Shown here: positions 24,526 to 36,110 of the stretch, in pieces | How positions within the stretch are numbered: position 1 is the stretch's first letter | Layout: each line of letters opens with the position of its first letter | Assembly: GCA_949752795.1 (NCBI GenBank) | Contig: OX457063.1 | Span: forward strand, 67,789,783-67,853,782 | Length of the DNA: 64,000 nucleotides | DNA from: Hyperoodon ampullatus | Taxonomy: Eukaryota; Chordata; Mammalia; Artiodactyla; Ziphiidae | Direction: 5' to 3' | The notes under the pieces: model-generated | Told to the model about the DNA's origin: nothing | What the model saw: the letters and a program-made list of their open reading frames with translations, nothing else | The model's database searches: none | Made by a program: the position numbers and the translations under genes

Positions 24526-27380
24526 TCTTTTTTTAAAAACCTACCTTATTCCTCCTGACCTTCATACAAATTGGACAATAGCAGCCCTGCTCTGCATTGT
24601 AATGGAGCCCTGAAACAAGTCCAACCTCCCCTCACACTGAAAGTAACAAAGATCAGCCAGGGATGCACAAAGTCACATACAACAATTGCTCAGAATCCTG
24701 TGTCTTGTTCTCAAGAAGCTGCTCCTCTGAGCTGAGCTCTGTCTGGCCTCAAACTTGTGGTTCTTCAACCAGAGCTGGATCTAGTCACTGGCCCTTGGGA
24801 TTGTGTTTGTACTGTGTCTTCTTAGAAATCTAACTAAAAATTGCTCACAGACTCTGCTGTGGCTTGCCCTCTGGCTCTCCAGGCCTGTGTTACCTCAAGT
24901 AGAATTCTTATCAGTGGTTCCTCAGAACTCAGCCAGGACAGTCTACCATTACCAACAACCCACTCCCACACCCTCCTCCCCCGTCGCCCCGCCCAGTCCA
25001 CCAAAAGTGGGAAGGAGTTAAGGGAAAGGGGAGAATTCTGACCATGCAGCTAGCAAATGACTCACAAAGAACGGTGAAGAATGGCTTGCAGAGCCTCCTG
25101 CAGATTCCCTAGTCTAACTGTAATCACAACCAACCTTAGAGTTGACATTTACTTGGCAGAAAAAATCAAAACAAAATATAAAAACTTTCCAAGAAGCCCT
25201 AGGGATGGACTGGTGTTTTTAAACAGTGGATACACAATTAGATAAACAATGGCTTGTTTCCTTGGGTTACAACCCCTGGGTTAGATTTTCTAGGATTTTC
25301 CTCACTATGAGAGTGGTAAAAAGCTTGACCACATGGGCTTAGGAGAAAGTTCCAAGATGGCAAAAAGCTCTAAGGTGATACCAACACTGCTGTAGCCAAG
25401 GCCTACAGCCAGAGGATCAAAAGGAGTTCCCATATCTTAGTCTAGCTCACCAAGGGTCAAAGCTCAATAATGAGAGTGTACATTGCATTGATCAATGTCC
25501 TCTCTGAGAACCTTCCTCATGAACCTGCAGCAGTGGTAGGTCTCATGAAGAATTTGAGGGTTTTGAATCTCAGCTAACACAATTTTCAGACATTGCTATT
25601 GTTCGAAAGTTTGGAGTTTCATCCATTTGGTCCATGGACAGTTTGCTCAGGGAACCATCTCATTTCCTGAGATGATAAAACCTCATGATTGGAAACTACC
25701 TAAAGGTACACTACGGGATGCAGGTCCATTCACTCTGTTGGCAGCAGCTGCTAAATTCTAGCATTAGAAGTCAAGGCCGCATTATTTAACACTATTCTTA
25801 AAGATTTTAACAGAGGCTCTCCCTGGCCTGATGTCTCAATGGGTAGGTGTTCAGTTAGCATTGTGTGGGGCTGTATAAAATATATCCAAGAAGGAAGACC
25901 CAGTGTAAGTTACAAATCTATAAATCCAATTATGACCAAGGCTGTGTATGCCAATTTCACAATTAATACTTTACACTTAACTTTAGAATTTTGTGTCTGA
26001 GTCTCTAAAACCATTTTCCTGCTTAAAATATTTTCTTTTGTCAATGCCTTGAAAAAATGGCCTAAGCATGTTTCATTCTGAGTTTATTCTTAACTTTCTA
26101 ATATTTTGCCAAGGGACCAGCCTTTTGGACATTGAATGAGAGTTTTGTCTGTAATTCATACCATACCATTCTATTATACTTAGGTCCAAATAATTTTTAA
26201 GCATTAGGATCCCTCCTGGCTGAATCTAAAATTCACTCATAAAATCTAGATGCCTAGAAAAATTGAGTAGAAGTAAGAATTATAACCTAGCAACACTATA
26301 CATCTTGATTGTTGCATACTATCATACCTCACACAAGTTGGCCCAATATGTGACACCCATTCCAAAGTGACTCATGTAAATGTGATAAGGACAGGTGGTA
26401 ACCTAATTAGAATTTAGAAAAGAACTGGCTGGATATTAGATTTTACTTCATAATGGACAAGGGAAATACAAAAGAAAGATTTAGCTAAACATTAACTAAA
26501 AATGATAAGGCTTCAGAGGATGGCAATCATCCAATGTTCTCACTCAGTCCAAGGTTAAATTAGAAGTAGATAGTTAAAAACTGTTTTGGTTTCTTCAGGG
26601 AATATTTTCTCCAATAGGATTCTTGGCTGAAGTGACATTTCTAATGTTTTTTCCTAAGGTCACTCTCATTACTAACTTTATAAAAACACATTTGTTAAAA
26701 CCAAGTCTTTGAATTTTGAAAATTAATATGGTTTTATAAAAAAGATGACTGCTTACATAGATTCTCCACAGGGAGCTTCATCCTAGAATTGTTGTTTACA
26801 TGGAACAAGTTAAGACTTCACATATAATGAAACTATTTTACCATTAAATAAAGCTATATTATTAATAACCAAGGTACCAGAACTGTCCATTCATAAAAGG
26901 CACATTCCTTTACACCTTTTCTTTACATAAAATCAAAGTACAAAGTTAGGGATGAATTACCTGTCACCTCAGTTGGAATTAGAACCATTTTAGTTTTTTT
27001 AATTGTGATAGTGCCAAGACTTAAAGCCCCTGCCATAAGAGACAAACCATGATGAAAATGAAGACAAAATATTTGGGGAAATCTGGCTTGGCCAAGATTA
27101 TGTAATGGCAACTAAATATCTATGAGGGCCTGATTTAAAATGAGGCTAAACACAGAAATCCTGAGTACTGAATGGACCTCTTCACCTGTTTGTCCTAAAT
27201 ATAACTCATGTGAACATATCCCAAATGGAATCCATTATTTTTCCTCCATCATATTTTGTATAACTCTGCTCTTCTTTTGGCTCAGTTATAAAGGTGTTAC
27301 CAACTAAAATATATATGGGAATTCAGCATACAATAAATGTACACTTCCAGTCAGTAAGAAAACGTGTGTTATTAAATGAA
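24526..27380. other. Unassigned 2.9-kb stretch
   Basis: I recognise no repeat or gene. 24530-25040 is GC-richer, then composition becomes AT-rich. Candidate frames (72 and 66 codons near 24803-25041) overlap each other and show no domain. Confidence 0.5.
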
Positions 27381-27640
27381 TGGAGTCAGAAAATAATAAA
27401 CCATTTGGAGAAAAAAGAAAACAAAATTGGATATCAATATTGACCCCACTCCTTAAATTACTAAAGGCTAAAAAGGATTAAAAAGGAAACATGGGATATT
27501 TCTATTACCATATAATGGAAATGGTATTTATACAAAAGACATGCAACTCAAACTGTATTAAATTTTTAGTGGTCAATAGGATGACACTGAAAAATTATAT
27601 CCAGCACATTTGAAATAAATTATTTTTCATCTTTAAGTCT
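27381..27640 (+). mobile_element. Old L1 ORF2 fragment
   Basis: AATAAACCATTTGGAGAAAA, AAATTGGATATCAATATTGA and GGAAACATGGGATATTTC follow the distal ORF2 order of ancient L1 or HAL1 elements in plus orientation. No frame survives. Confidence 0.5.
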
Positions 27641-28200
27641 TTAATGAAAGTCTTGACCTATAATCCCTCAAGAAAAGAAATAGGCAAATAGTATGAACAA
27701 AGAGGTTACACACAGACACACACATACCTATAAATAGATTATAAATATATAAAACATGCTCAAACACCTTTGTAATTACATAAGTGCAAATTTTAAGAGG
27801 ATACTATTTTTTACTTAACAGTCTACTTAAATCAGTCTGATTACAGAGTTTTGAGAAATCAGGGCCACCATATTTCACGTGTTGCACAACTCCAGGAGCA
27901 ACTGTTTCTGTAGGATTGTGTGTTGCACATTTTAGAAGCCATGCAGAAAACAGGTCATCACAAGCACTCACTGTTAATGACACTGTAAATGAATATAGAT
28001 TCATGTTTTACATACTCTAACTTTAGAACTAGCATTTCATCTCCAGGAAAGTATTTTACTCATAGCCACTGAGAACAGCCTTGCAGGCTAACACACGGCC
28101 CAACTTCAGGCGGTTCCATTCCCATAGACTATGGTGTGAATGACACCCCCAAAGGTGTTGGGTAAATAAGTGGGCCCTGACTTGGATAGCTTCTCACACA
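27641..28200. other. Unassigned stretch
   Basis: Nothing recognised apart from a short CA-rich piece (ACACACAGACACACACATAC) near 27707-27726. Confidence 0.5.
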
Positions 28201-28204
28201 TGTG

Positions 28205-28435
28205 TGCAAAGACATATATGCAAGGGTGTTCATAGAATAACCAGAAAACTGGAGGAAAAATGTCATCCAGTAAGGAATTACATTACCCTTGGTACATACA
28301 CAGAATAGTATAAGAGGCAGCCATTAGAATAATGAAGAATCGCTCTATAGCTGCTGATTTGGGGAGATCCCTAAGGTATGTTTTTAATTTAAAAAGCAAA
28401 ATTCAAAGCACTGCAAATACATGCTCTGATTTGTA

Positions 28436-28440
<5 letters not shown>
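28205..28440 (+). mobile_element. L1ME-like 3' end
   Basis: GGGTGTTCATAGAATAACC, CAGCCATTAGAATAATGAAG and GGGGAGATCCCTAAGGTATG follow the 3' terminal order of old L1ME elements. A GT tract directly follows. Confidence 0.6.

Positions 28441-28443
<3 letters not shown>

Positions 28444-28480
<37 letters not shown>
28444..28480. repeat. (GT)18 microsatellite
   Basis: An uninterrupted GT tract of 37 bases at the end of the L1ME fragment. It is a likely length-variable locus. Confidence 0.95.
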
Positions 28481-28481
<1 letters not shown>

Positions 28482-28790
28482 TACTAATTGTATCACCATG
28501 GCAACAGTCTGCCTAATTCTGTCTCTGCCTCTTCACTTTCTTACACTAGCCCTCAACTTTCAAATCTTCACATGTCCCTGCTATAAACAGGCATGAGCCT
28601 CATCATGAAATAAGAACCATGCTTTACTTTCTCTCCTATTCTACTGATATATGTGTAGAGTATCTTTCAGATTTAAAATCATAACCTCTCCTCTAAACAA
28701 GAGCTAACTGATCAGGTGGATTGAACCTACCTCTAGTGGCACAATCTTACAAAAAACGCTTTTCCCCTGAAGGGTAATGATTTTGCAGGT
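28481..28790. other. Unassigned spacer
   Basis: No repeat or gene recognised between the GT tract and the MaLR 5' LTR. Confidence 0.5.
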
Positions 28791-30524
28791 TGTGGTAGGC
28801 TGAAAATATGCCCTCCTCCCTCAAGATATATCCACTTCCTAATCCCTAACCTGTGAATATTACTTTATATTTAAAAAAAGGCAAAAGATATGATTAAGTT
28901 AAGGATATTGAAAGGTGAACCTTATCCTGGATTATAGCCAGGTGGGCCCTAAATACCATCACAATGTCCTTATAAGGGAGAACAGCATCCTACAGTTGTA
29001 TAGAAAGCAGAATTTGTAAACAAAAAACTTGGACATCTAAACAAAATGTTGAAGGTGTGGCCTAGTTTCTTCTTGCTGCTCATGATAAAATGAGAGAGGA
29101 AAGAGATAAAGAAAGAACTGTTAAACAAAAATAAACCAGAACTTGATGATTTGAGAAATTCTCAGCCTATCCAAATTGCAAATGATGCCAAAATTAGGAG
29201 ATTCACTGTTAGGAAAGCATGCCCTGGAGAGAAGTCTAAAGATACAGTTGGACAGCCTCTAGCTAAAGAGATTAGGTGTGTGACTCATGGATCTACTCAA
29301 TCATCTCAAGGAAGCCAGGAATTAAGATGGGATTATCCAGGAAAGATCTGTGGAGGGCCCTCTTGTTTAATGATGTGAATACCTATGACACACAGGAGAC
29401 CCACAAAGTTTTTAAGAATGTTATCTCAGGAGAAACACTGTCAGTTTGGACAGAAAGAGAGATAAAACAACATGAAAAAAGTCTGTTGGACTCCCTAAAT
29501 TCTACAAACAGGAAACATGCTTATAAATCTACTCAGCTACAAAAATGTGCTAACCTTCAAGAAAAAGGAAGAATGACTTTGAAGGGTGGAGACATGGGTG
29601 CAAAGGGGTACAGAGCTGAGTGACAGAGGATTATTCTTAGGCCTAGAAACCTGATATTTGTCTTGCAGGATTTGGAACTTGCTTAGAACTGTTAACCCCT
29701 TTATTCCTTCCACTCTCATTCTTTGGAATGAGCATATCTATAACTGTTATAGTATATCTGTCCTCAAATTAAATTTTGGAAGTAGATAGCTTGTTTTCTG
29801 GTCTCACACATAGATAGATGGAGATAAATTTTGCCCCAGGAGGAATCATGCCTGACTGTCACCTATACTTGATTTAGATTATTTACAGGATGAGATCTGG
29901 GGCTTTTGAGCTAATGTTCTTTAGATGAAATTTTGGACTTGAGTGGATACTAAAGAGTTAAGACTTTTGAAGATGTTGGAATGGGCTGGCTGTATTTTGC
30001 ATGTGGGACAGAGGTGAAACTTTGGCAGCCAGAAAGAAAATTGTGGCAAACTGAAAAAATGACACCTCAAAGATACATTCACTTTCTGATCCTTGAATAT
30101 ATGAATATTACCTTATATGGCAAAAAAGTGAATATTATATTTTATGGCAAAAATATGATGAAGTTAAGGGTCTTTAGAGATGGAGATTATCTTGGATTAT
30201 CCAGGTGTGCCCTAATTACAAGTGGTGTCCTTATAAGAGAGAGTTGGAGAGATATCAGTCACAGACACACAGGAGAGGAGGCAATATGATCACAGAGGCA
30301 GAGATTGGAGTGATGTAGCTACAAGTAAAAGAATGACAACAATCACCAGAATCTGGAAGAGACAAATAAGGGATTCTCACCTTGAGCCTCAGTAGGAAAT
30401 GTGCTCCCGCTGATATCTTAATTTTTGGACTTCTGGCCTCCAGAACTATGAGAGAAATAAATTCTCATTGTTTTAAGCCACCCAGTTTGTAGAAATTTCT
30501 CACAGCAGCCCCAGGAAACTAACA
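28791..30524 (+). mobile_element. MaLR retrotransposon, LTR-internal-LTR
   Basis: The 5' LTR remnant (28791 to about 29020) begins TGTGGTAGGCTGAAAATATG. The 3' LTR (30042-30524) begins TGTGGCAAACTGAAAAAATG and ends ...GAAACTAACA. Both share the GTCCTTATAAG block. The 3' LTR adds GGACTTCTGGCCTCCAGAAC and AAGCCACCCAGTTTGTAG. The internal part ends with the MLT1/THE1-type lead-in: TTCTTTGGAATGAGCA, TTTTGGAAGTAGATAGCTTG, GAGTTAAGACTTTTGAAG. MaLR internal regions are non-coding relatives of ERVL; no gag, pol or env signature is visible. Target duplication is not evident. The 5' LTR has lost about half its length. Confidence 0.8.
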
Positions 30525-30889
30525 TAGAGTAAATAACAAAGAGTGTGGATTTAATTAATTTTATTATTAGAATGTAGAAAGCAGTTAAGAAGAAGAAACC
30601 ATATTTAAAACACTGTTCTTCACTCTAAAAAATTATCCTTCCTGATATTCTGGCAAGTAGAAACTGATAAAAAGTTTACAACCTGTTGCTGGTCATGGCA
30701 AGGAAAATAATTGCCTACAGACTACAATGATTGAATATCAAATTTTTCCTTTCCTTTTGCTCCCGGGCAATGATATCAAAGGAAGATTTGCAGAAACACC
30801 TTTACTAAGTTAAAATTTATTACCATGTTCCTGGATTTTAGAAAGAACAAAGACAGGGTTCAGCTGTAGACAAAATACTTTTATGATTT
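30525..30889. other. Unassigned spacer
   Basis: AT-rich, nothing recognised. Confidence 0.5.
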
Positions 30890-31060
30890 CCAGTCATTTG
30901 ATCTTGGCAAAGGCATTTTCCTTTTATGAATCTCCATTTCCTCATATTAAAATGGGGATGGTGAATTAATCTCATGGGGTGGTTGTAAGGTTTATATTAT
31001 AACAAAAGTGACACATAACAGGCACTCAAAAATATCATTAGTCCTATCATAAAATGGATA
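30890..31060 (+). mobile_element. MIR SINE fragment
   Basis: CATTTCCTCATATTAAAATG, CTCATGGGGTGGTTGTAAGG and CACATAACAGGCACTCAAAA match the MIR 3' half in plus orientation. Confidence 0.75.
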
Positions 31061-31647
31061 AGAACCTTATAATTCATCCCTTTTTGCTTTGACCTCTAGG
31101 AGGCTCAGAAAAAAATTTAATGTTTGTTATAGTAACTCATTAACCTGAATGATTAGTATATGGTGGTTTATTTTTCTATCAATATTTTTAATTTTCTGTT
31201 AATTTTAACAACTTTATTGTATATTTTATTATCATAAGCTGCTATCTGGAAACAGACTAGATAGCTATAATTAATAAATGATAAATTATGATCTGTTCAT
31301 ACTGTCTGTAAAGATGCCTGTTTATATTTCCTAACGTGCTTATTTGCTTTGGTGGCAAAGTGGGGGACTCAGAGGATTTAGCAGAGAGAAATGTTTGCTC
31401 TTTTCAAACAATTATCCAGGGGAGTTACTCCCACCTTGGGAAAGGACATCTTCCTTTAGTATGAACATGTTTAGAAATGTAGCAAGGCCATGGCCACTCT
31501 CTATGCATGGAAGAAAAACCTTTGCCAGGAAACACTAAAGAGCTGCTTGTGGGCATGTAATGCTTAGAATAAGTATCAGAAATGTGTGTGAGAGAGAAAT
31601 AAAGTTTGTATTCTAAATATCAGTAAGCTGAGTAAAATTTGACATTT
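31061..31647. other. Unassigned AT-rich stretch
   Basis: No gene or repeat recognised upstream of the L1 target duplication. Confidence 0.5.
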
Positions 31648-31716
31648 AAATCTCAAAAATTAATTTCCAAAATATGCAAACAGCTCGTATAACTCAATGA
31701 CAATAAAGCAAACAAG

Positions 31717-31926
31717 GGGCTTCCCTGGTGGCACAGTGGTTGAGAGTCCGCCTGCCGATGCAGGGGATGCGGGTTCGTGCCCTGGTCCGGGAGGATCCCA
31801 CATGTCACGGAGCAGCTGGGCCTGTGAGCCATGGCCGCTGGGCCTGCGTGTCCAGAGCCTGTGCTCCGCAATGGGAGAGGCCACAACAGTGAGAGTCCCG
31901 TGTACCGCAAAAAAAAAAAAAAAAAA
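31717..31926 (+). mobile_element. CHR SINE inside L1
   Basis: A full-length copy: GGGCTTCCCTGGTGGCACAG head with the pol III A box, B box region GGGTTCGTGCCCTGG, GAGAGGCCACAACAGTGAGA tail region and an A-run. The 9-bp target duplication GCAAACAAG lies at 31708-31716 and 31927-31935, within L1 sequence, so the SINE is younger than the L1. Two CpGs have mutated. Confidence 0.95.
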
Positions 31927-31939
31927 GCAAACAAGCCAA

Positions 31940-32525
31940 TCAAAAAATGAGCAGAAGACCTAAATAGACATTTCTCCAAAGAAGGCATACAGATGGCCAA
32001 CAGACACATGAAAAGATGTTCAACATAACATTATTAGAGAAATGCAAATCAAAACTACAATGAGGTACCACCTCACACAGGTCAGAATGGTCATCATTAG
32101 AAAGTCTACAAATAACAAATGCTGGAGAGGGTGTGGACAAAAGGGAACCCTCCTAACACTATTGGTGGGAATGTAAATTGGTGCAGCCACTATGGAAAAC
32201 AGTATGGAGGTTCCTTAAAAAACTAAGAATAGAGTTGTTATATGATCCAGCAATCCCACTCCTGGGCATATATCCAGACAAAACTATAATTCAAAAAGAT
32301 ACATGCACCCCAATGTTCATAGCAGCACTATTTACAATAGGCAAGATGTGGAAGCAACCTAAGTGTCCATTGACAGATGAATGGATAAAGAAGGTATGGT
32401 ATGTATACACAATGGAATATTACTCAGCCATTAAAAAGAATGAAATAATGCCATTTGCAGCAACATGGATGGACCTAGACATTATCATACGAAGTGAAGT
32501 AAGTCAGAAAGAGAAGGACGAATAG
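31940..32525 (+). pseudogene. L1 ORF2 C-terminal fragment
   Basis: From 32178 to the stop at 32523-32525 an open frame of 115 codons encodes the ORF2p C-terminal region ([50 protein letters not shown]). It lies downstream of the endonuclease and reverse transcriptase domains, which are absent. The upstream part (31940-32177) is L1-like but out of frame. There is no promoter, so it is a dead remnant. Confidence 0.85.
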
Positions 32526-32884
32526 CATATGATATTACTTATATGTGGAATCTCAAATATGGCACAAAATGAACCTATTCACAAAAGAGAAACAGACTCA
32601 CAGACATAGAAAACAAATTTATGATTACCAAAGGGGATAGGGGGTGGGGGAGGGATAAATTAGGAGTTTGGGTTTAGCAGGTACAAGTTACTATATATAA
32701 AACACATAAACAACAAAGTCCTACTGTATAGCACAGGGAACTAGATTCAGTATCCTATAATAAACCCCAATGGAAAAGAATATGAAAAAGAATATATATA
32801 AACTGAATCACTTTGCTGTACACCAGAAACTAACACAACATTGTAAATCAACTATACTTCAATATTTTAAAATCTCCAAAATTA

Positions 32885-33479
32885 CATGATATATTTCCAT
32901 TGCACACATTCCACATAAGACTAACCCTCCCCAGCCTCCAGGCCTCCCCTGGGAGGAGTGAAAGGGAGAGACAAAGAATTCTTCCACAGGCTTCTATAAA
33001 GACTATGCCTCCTCCCAACCATTTGTCCTTCCCAGACTCCCACCATCTGGATAATTCTTTTTATGCCCTCCATTCCTGTAATGTCAGACCCTTGAGAATA
33101 TCTAGGATTCCCAAGTCACCCTTCAACCCCTAGAATCAAATGCACATATGGCTCTGTACACTCCCTAATTTTCTAACCCTTGACACCCTTCCAATGCCTT
33201 CTGGAACTTTAGTATCAGTCATCAATAAAACACTCATATTCTCAAATTCTTCTGAAGATTTTCTTCAGAACGTTTACCTTTTTGCTCTAATGGAAATCTG
33301 ACACCCATTGAAGACTCTCTCTTTGGTCCCTCTAAAGTGACAGCTGTTTCCTCTCCCACCCCCTTCTACCATGGGCCCTGGAAATGGGCTGAGTCATCTT
33401 TGCTCCTCATGCTGCTTCCAGACCACTCTCTTTCCAATCTTTCTTTAAAACCCCAGCTTTTTATGTAGTGTCATCAAAC
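32885..33479. other. Unassigned C/T-rich stretch
   Basis: No domain recognised. The 77-codon frame at 32900-33133 is not credible as a gene. The end of this stretch may be the 5' part of the next L2. Confidence 0.5.
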
Positions 33480-34458
33480 TATACCACCCACCACCTCACA
33501 GTTTATACCCCTCATTCTGGATGACTTTAACTACTGGATTGCTATCACACTCTTCAAATACTACCCACATTTTGGTGCTTTGAATACCCACATTCCAATA
33601 CTCTGGACTCTCAGATCATTTACCCCTCATCTGTAATGTCCAGGAAGTTATACCTTGTCCTCCACACTTCAGCCACTCATTCCCATGCTCATACCTACAC
33701 TTTGTCATAATCAAGAACTAACTACAACCCTCCATCAACTCAGTTTCAAGCTCCCCAAATTCTTACTGCATCTACCTAAATTCCTTCTACCTTGCTATAA
33801 TGCCCTGACTCCAGTAATTCTTCAGCCCTGCTAGAACCTCCAGTCCACTGATTCTAACTCCTTTTCATAGGACCTCACCACTTCTGCTTGATACATATCT
33901 CCTTTTGGCTTCAAGACTGCATGTTCTGACTTGAATTGCTTCTCTGCCTTCTTTGTTCATTCTTCATTTCCCCAATCTCTTATTATTGGAATCTTAGAAC
34001 TCAATCTTGTATCCTTAATTTTCTCCAGACTTTAGTGCCTTTAATACAATATGTGCATTGAAGGCTCCCCCAAATTTTTACCTACCATGTACAGTACAAT
34101 CCAGGCAGCTCCTCTGAACCCCAGACTCATGTATCTAATGTCTACTTAGCATCTCCACTTGGATGACAGTCTTGTGGAACTCATGCCCACAACTAAACTC
34201 TTGATCTTCATGTACCATCTCCTTTCCACTGTTTTCCCCATCTCAATTAATGACAACTCTTATCCTTCCAGTTACTTAGGCCAATAACCTTGAAGTCATC
34301 CTCCACTCTTTTCTTTTTCTATCTAAATTTAATCTGGATGGCTCTGCCTTCAAAATCCAAAATCTGACATTTTCTTATCATTCCCAGCACTATCATCCTG
34401 GTTCAAGGTGATCATATTTTGTTTTGATGATTACAATTGACCCCTAACTGCTCTCCCT

Positions 34459-34507
<49 letters not shown>

Positions 34508-34960
34508 TTTGGCCACACCTAGTGACATGTGGGATGCTTCCCCGACCAGGGATCGAACCCTGGCCTCTGCAGTGAAAGCACCAAATCCTAACCATTAGGC
34601 CACCAGGGAACTCCCACTGCTCTCCCTCTTTACTCTATTCTCAACATAGGGAAAGAAAATATATTTTTTAAATAGAAATTATGTTTATTCATTATATTCT
34701 CAAACCCCTCTTGTATCTTCTTCCTGCCCCTTGGTACTCCTTATCCCTCTTTCTCTGCTTTATTTTTCTTCATATCATTTATCACCATTCACTATACATA
34801 TTACATATTTTACTTATGCATTCTGTATACTGTCTGTCTCTCTCCAGTAGAGTGTAAGCTCCACAAATGCAGAGATTTTGTCTGTTTTGGTCACAGTACT
34901 AGACACATAGTAAGTGATGCTCAGTCAATCTCTTTTGAATGAATGAATCATATCATGATG
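33480..34960 (+). mobile_element. Long L2 LINE with endonuclease and RT remains
   Basis: Unlike the short L2 tails elsewhere, this copy reaches upstream. 33520-33860 resembles the L2/CR1 endonuclease region (GATGACTTTAACTAC, then a CTTCAGCCACTCATTCCCAT block). 34010-34440 resembles the RT end (CAGACTCATGTATCTAATGT, ATCTCCACTTGGATGACAG). 34740-34950 is the 3' terminus (TAGAGTGTAAGCTCCACAAA, GAATGAATGAATC). The middle is deleted and no frame survives. A CHR SINE interrupts it at 34463-34615. It could instead be two adjacent L2 pieces. Confidence 0.65.
34463..34615 (-). mobile_element. CHR-type SINE with (CA)n tail, minus strand
   Basis: Perfect 16-bp target duplications ACTGCTCTCCCTCTTT flank it (34447-34462 and 34616-34631). 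Read on the minus strand: GGGAGTTCCCTGGTGGCCTA head, B-box-like GGTTCGATCCCTGG, then GGCCAAAATACACA. The A tail has become a pure dinucleotide tract (TG on the plus strand, 34463-34505, about 21 units). Confidence 0.95.
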
Positions 34961-34968
34961 GTTGTCTA

Positions 34969-35335
34969 TATTAGTTAGCTCAAATTGCCATAACAAAATA
35001 TCACAGAATGGGTTACTTAAACAACAGAATTTTATTTTCTCACAGTTCTGGAGACTGGAAGTCCAAGATTAAGGTGCCAGGGTTGGTTTCTGATGAGGCC
35101 TTTCTTCCTGGCTTGTAGACAACTGCCTTCTCACTGTGTTCTTACATGGCTTTTCCTCTGTGATTACATGGAAAGGGAGAGATCTCTGGTGTCTCTTCCT
35201 CTTCTGATAAGGATATCAATCCTATCAGATTAGGGCCCCATCTTTATGACTTCATTTAAACTTAATTACTTCCCTAAAGGATTGCAGCATGAATTTGAAG
35301 GGCACCCAAATTAATCCCTAGCACTGTCCAAGAGG
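34969..35335 (-). mobile_element. MaLR LTR (MLT1-like), minus strand
   Basis: The plus strand starts ATTAGTTAGCTCAAATTGCC and continues AACAACAGAATTTTATTTTC, TCTGGAGACTGGAAGTCCAA, CTGGTGTCTCTTCCTCTTCT and GATTAGGGCCCCATCTTTAT. This is the reverse complement of a MaLR LTR, so it lies opposite to the MaLR at 28.8-30.5 kb. No internal region is attached: a solo LTR. Confidence 0.8.
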
Positions 35336-35584
35336 AGAAGCTAGTGCTTGGAGAAACTTTAAATTCTAAAAGGAGGTGCCTTGTAGTGTCAACCCTGTTA
35401 ATAACTGACACCCATATGCAGCTTCTCAGTTAATATGCCACCAAGTTTCTATTCCTATTTGCAGATCTCCTCCACCACCTGGACCAACCTTCATCCTTCA
35501 TCCCTTCCAGTACTCAGTACTTTCATTGGCTTGTTTGCATTAGTGTTGTCTATACACAGGGAAGAAATATCTATAGGTATAAAC
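35336..35584. other. Unassigned spacer
   Basis: Nothing recognised. Confidence 0.5.
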
Positions 35585-35690
35585 TGATTAGTACTAAACT
35601 CTAAGTCTTAAGTGTTGTTCACTGCTGTATTCCCAACCTCACCCAGTGGCAGGCATGCAGTCAGTCCTCATTAAGGATTTATGAAGTTAA
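35585..35690 (+). mobile_element. L2 3' end fragment
   Basis: GTTGTTCACTGCTGTATTCC, then CAGTGGCAGGCATGCAGTCA and a degenerate 3' terminus match the last 100 bases of L2 in plus orientation. Confidence 0.7.
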
Positions 35691-35862
35691 TGATCTTGTA
35701 GAGCAGAACCAGGTCCTTCACTCTTGTGCTTCTCAACTTGGGGCAGGCAGCACACTGGTGTTTGCCCTATGTACTTGTGCTTGCAAGAAGACATGGGATA
35801 AGCATGTGTACCTCTTTAAAGCACAAATTTGACTTGATTATAAGTCATTTAAAACATGTCAT

Positions 35863-36098
35863 GGGGGGAGGGATAAATCAGGAGCTTAGGATGAACACAC
35901 ACACTTTACTATATATAAGATGGATAACCAACAAGGACCTACTGTATAGCATAGGGAACTCTACTCAATATTCTGTGATAACCTATATGAGGAAAGAATA
36001 TAGAAAAGAATGAATTTATGTATAACTGAATCACTTTGTTGTACACCTGAAACTAACACAACATTGTAAATCAACCATACTCCAGTAAAATTTTAAAA
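35863..36098 (+). mobile_element. Very short L1 insertion (3' UTR only)
   Basis: Only the last 236 bases of an L1 were copied: GGGGGGAGGGATAAATCAGG, ACTGTATAGCATAGGGAACT, CTGAATCACTTTGTTGTACA and an A-rich end. Perfect 12-bp duplications AAAACATGTCAT lie at 35851-35862 and 36099-36110. Its 3' UTR is of the same type as the L1 at 31.7-32.9 kb. The 95-codon frame running through it is accidental. Confidence 0.93.
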
Positions 36099-36110
36099 AA
36101 AACATGTCAT

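Larger units (their letters stand above)
31663..32869 (+). mobile_element. 5'-truncated L1 with nested SINE
   Basis: This is an L1 3' end inserted in plus orientation. Near-perfect target duplications (AAATCTCAAAAATTA at 31648-31662 and AAATCTCCAAAATTA at 32870-32884, 14 of 15 identical) bracket it. It contains the last part of ORF2, then a 3' UTR with a G-rich block (GATAGGGGGTGGGGGAGGG near 32636) and the ACTATACTTCAATATTTTAA end. A CHR SINE sits inside at 31717-31926. The 5' truncation implies incomplete reverse transcription. Confidence 0.9.

Noticed and set aside
24803..25041. Overlapping 72- and 66-codon frames in a GC-richer patch as an exon
   Set aside because: Two shifted frames are equally open, there is no convincing splice site pair, and no domain is visible.
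29276..29623. 115-codon open frame as possible retroviral gag
   Set aside because: It lies in the internal part of a MaLR element, a class without coding capacity, and shows no retroviral motif.
31653..32009. 118-codon frame on the minus strand, repeated in similar form at 39.2-39.6, 40.1-40.3 and 50.9-51.2 kb
   Set aside because: These Pro/Arg/Ser-rich translations are the reverse strand of CHR SINEs. Their mutual similarity reflects the SINE, not a gene family.
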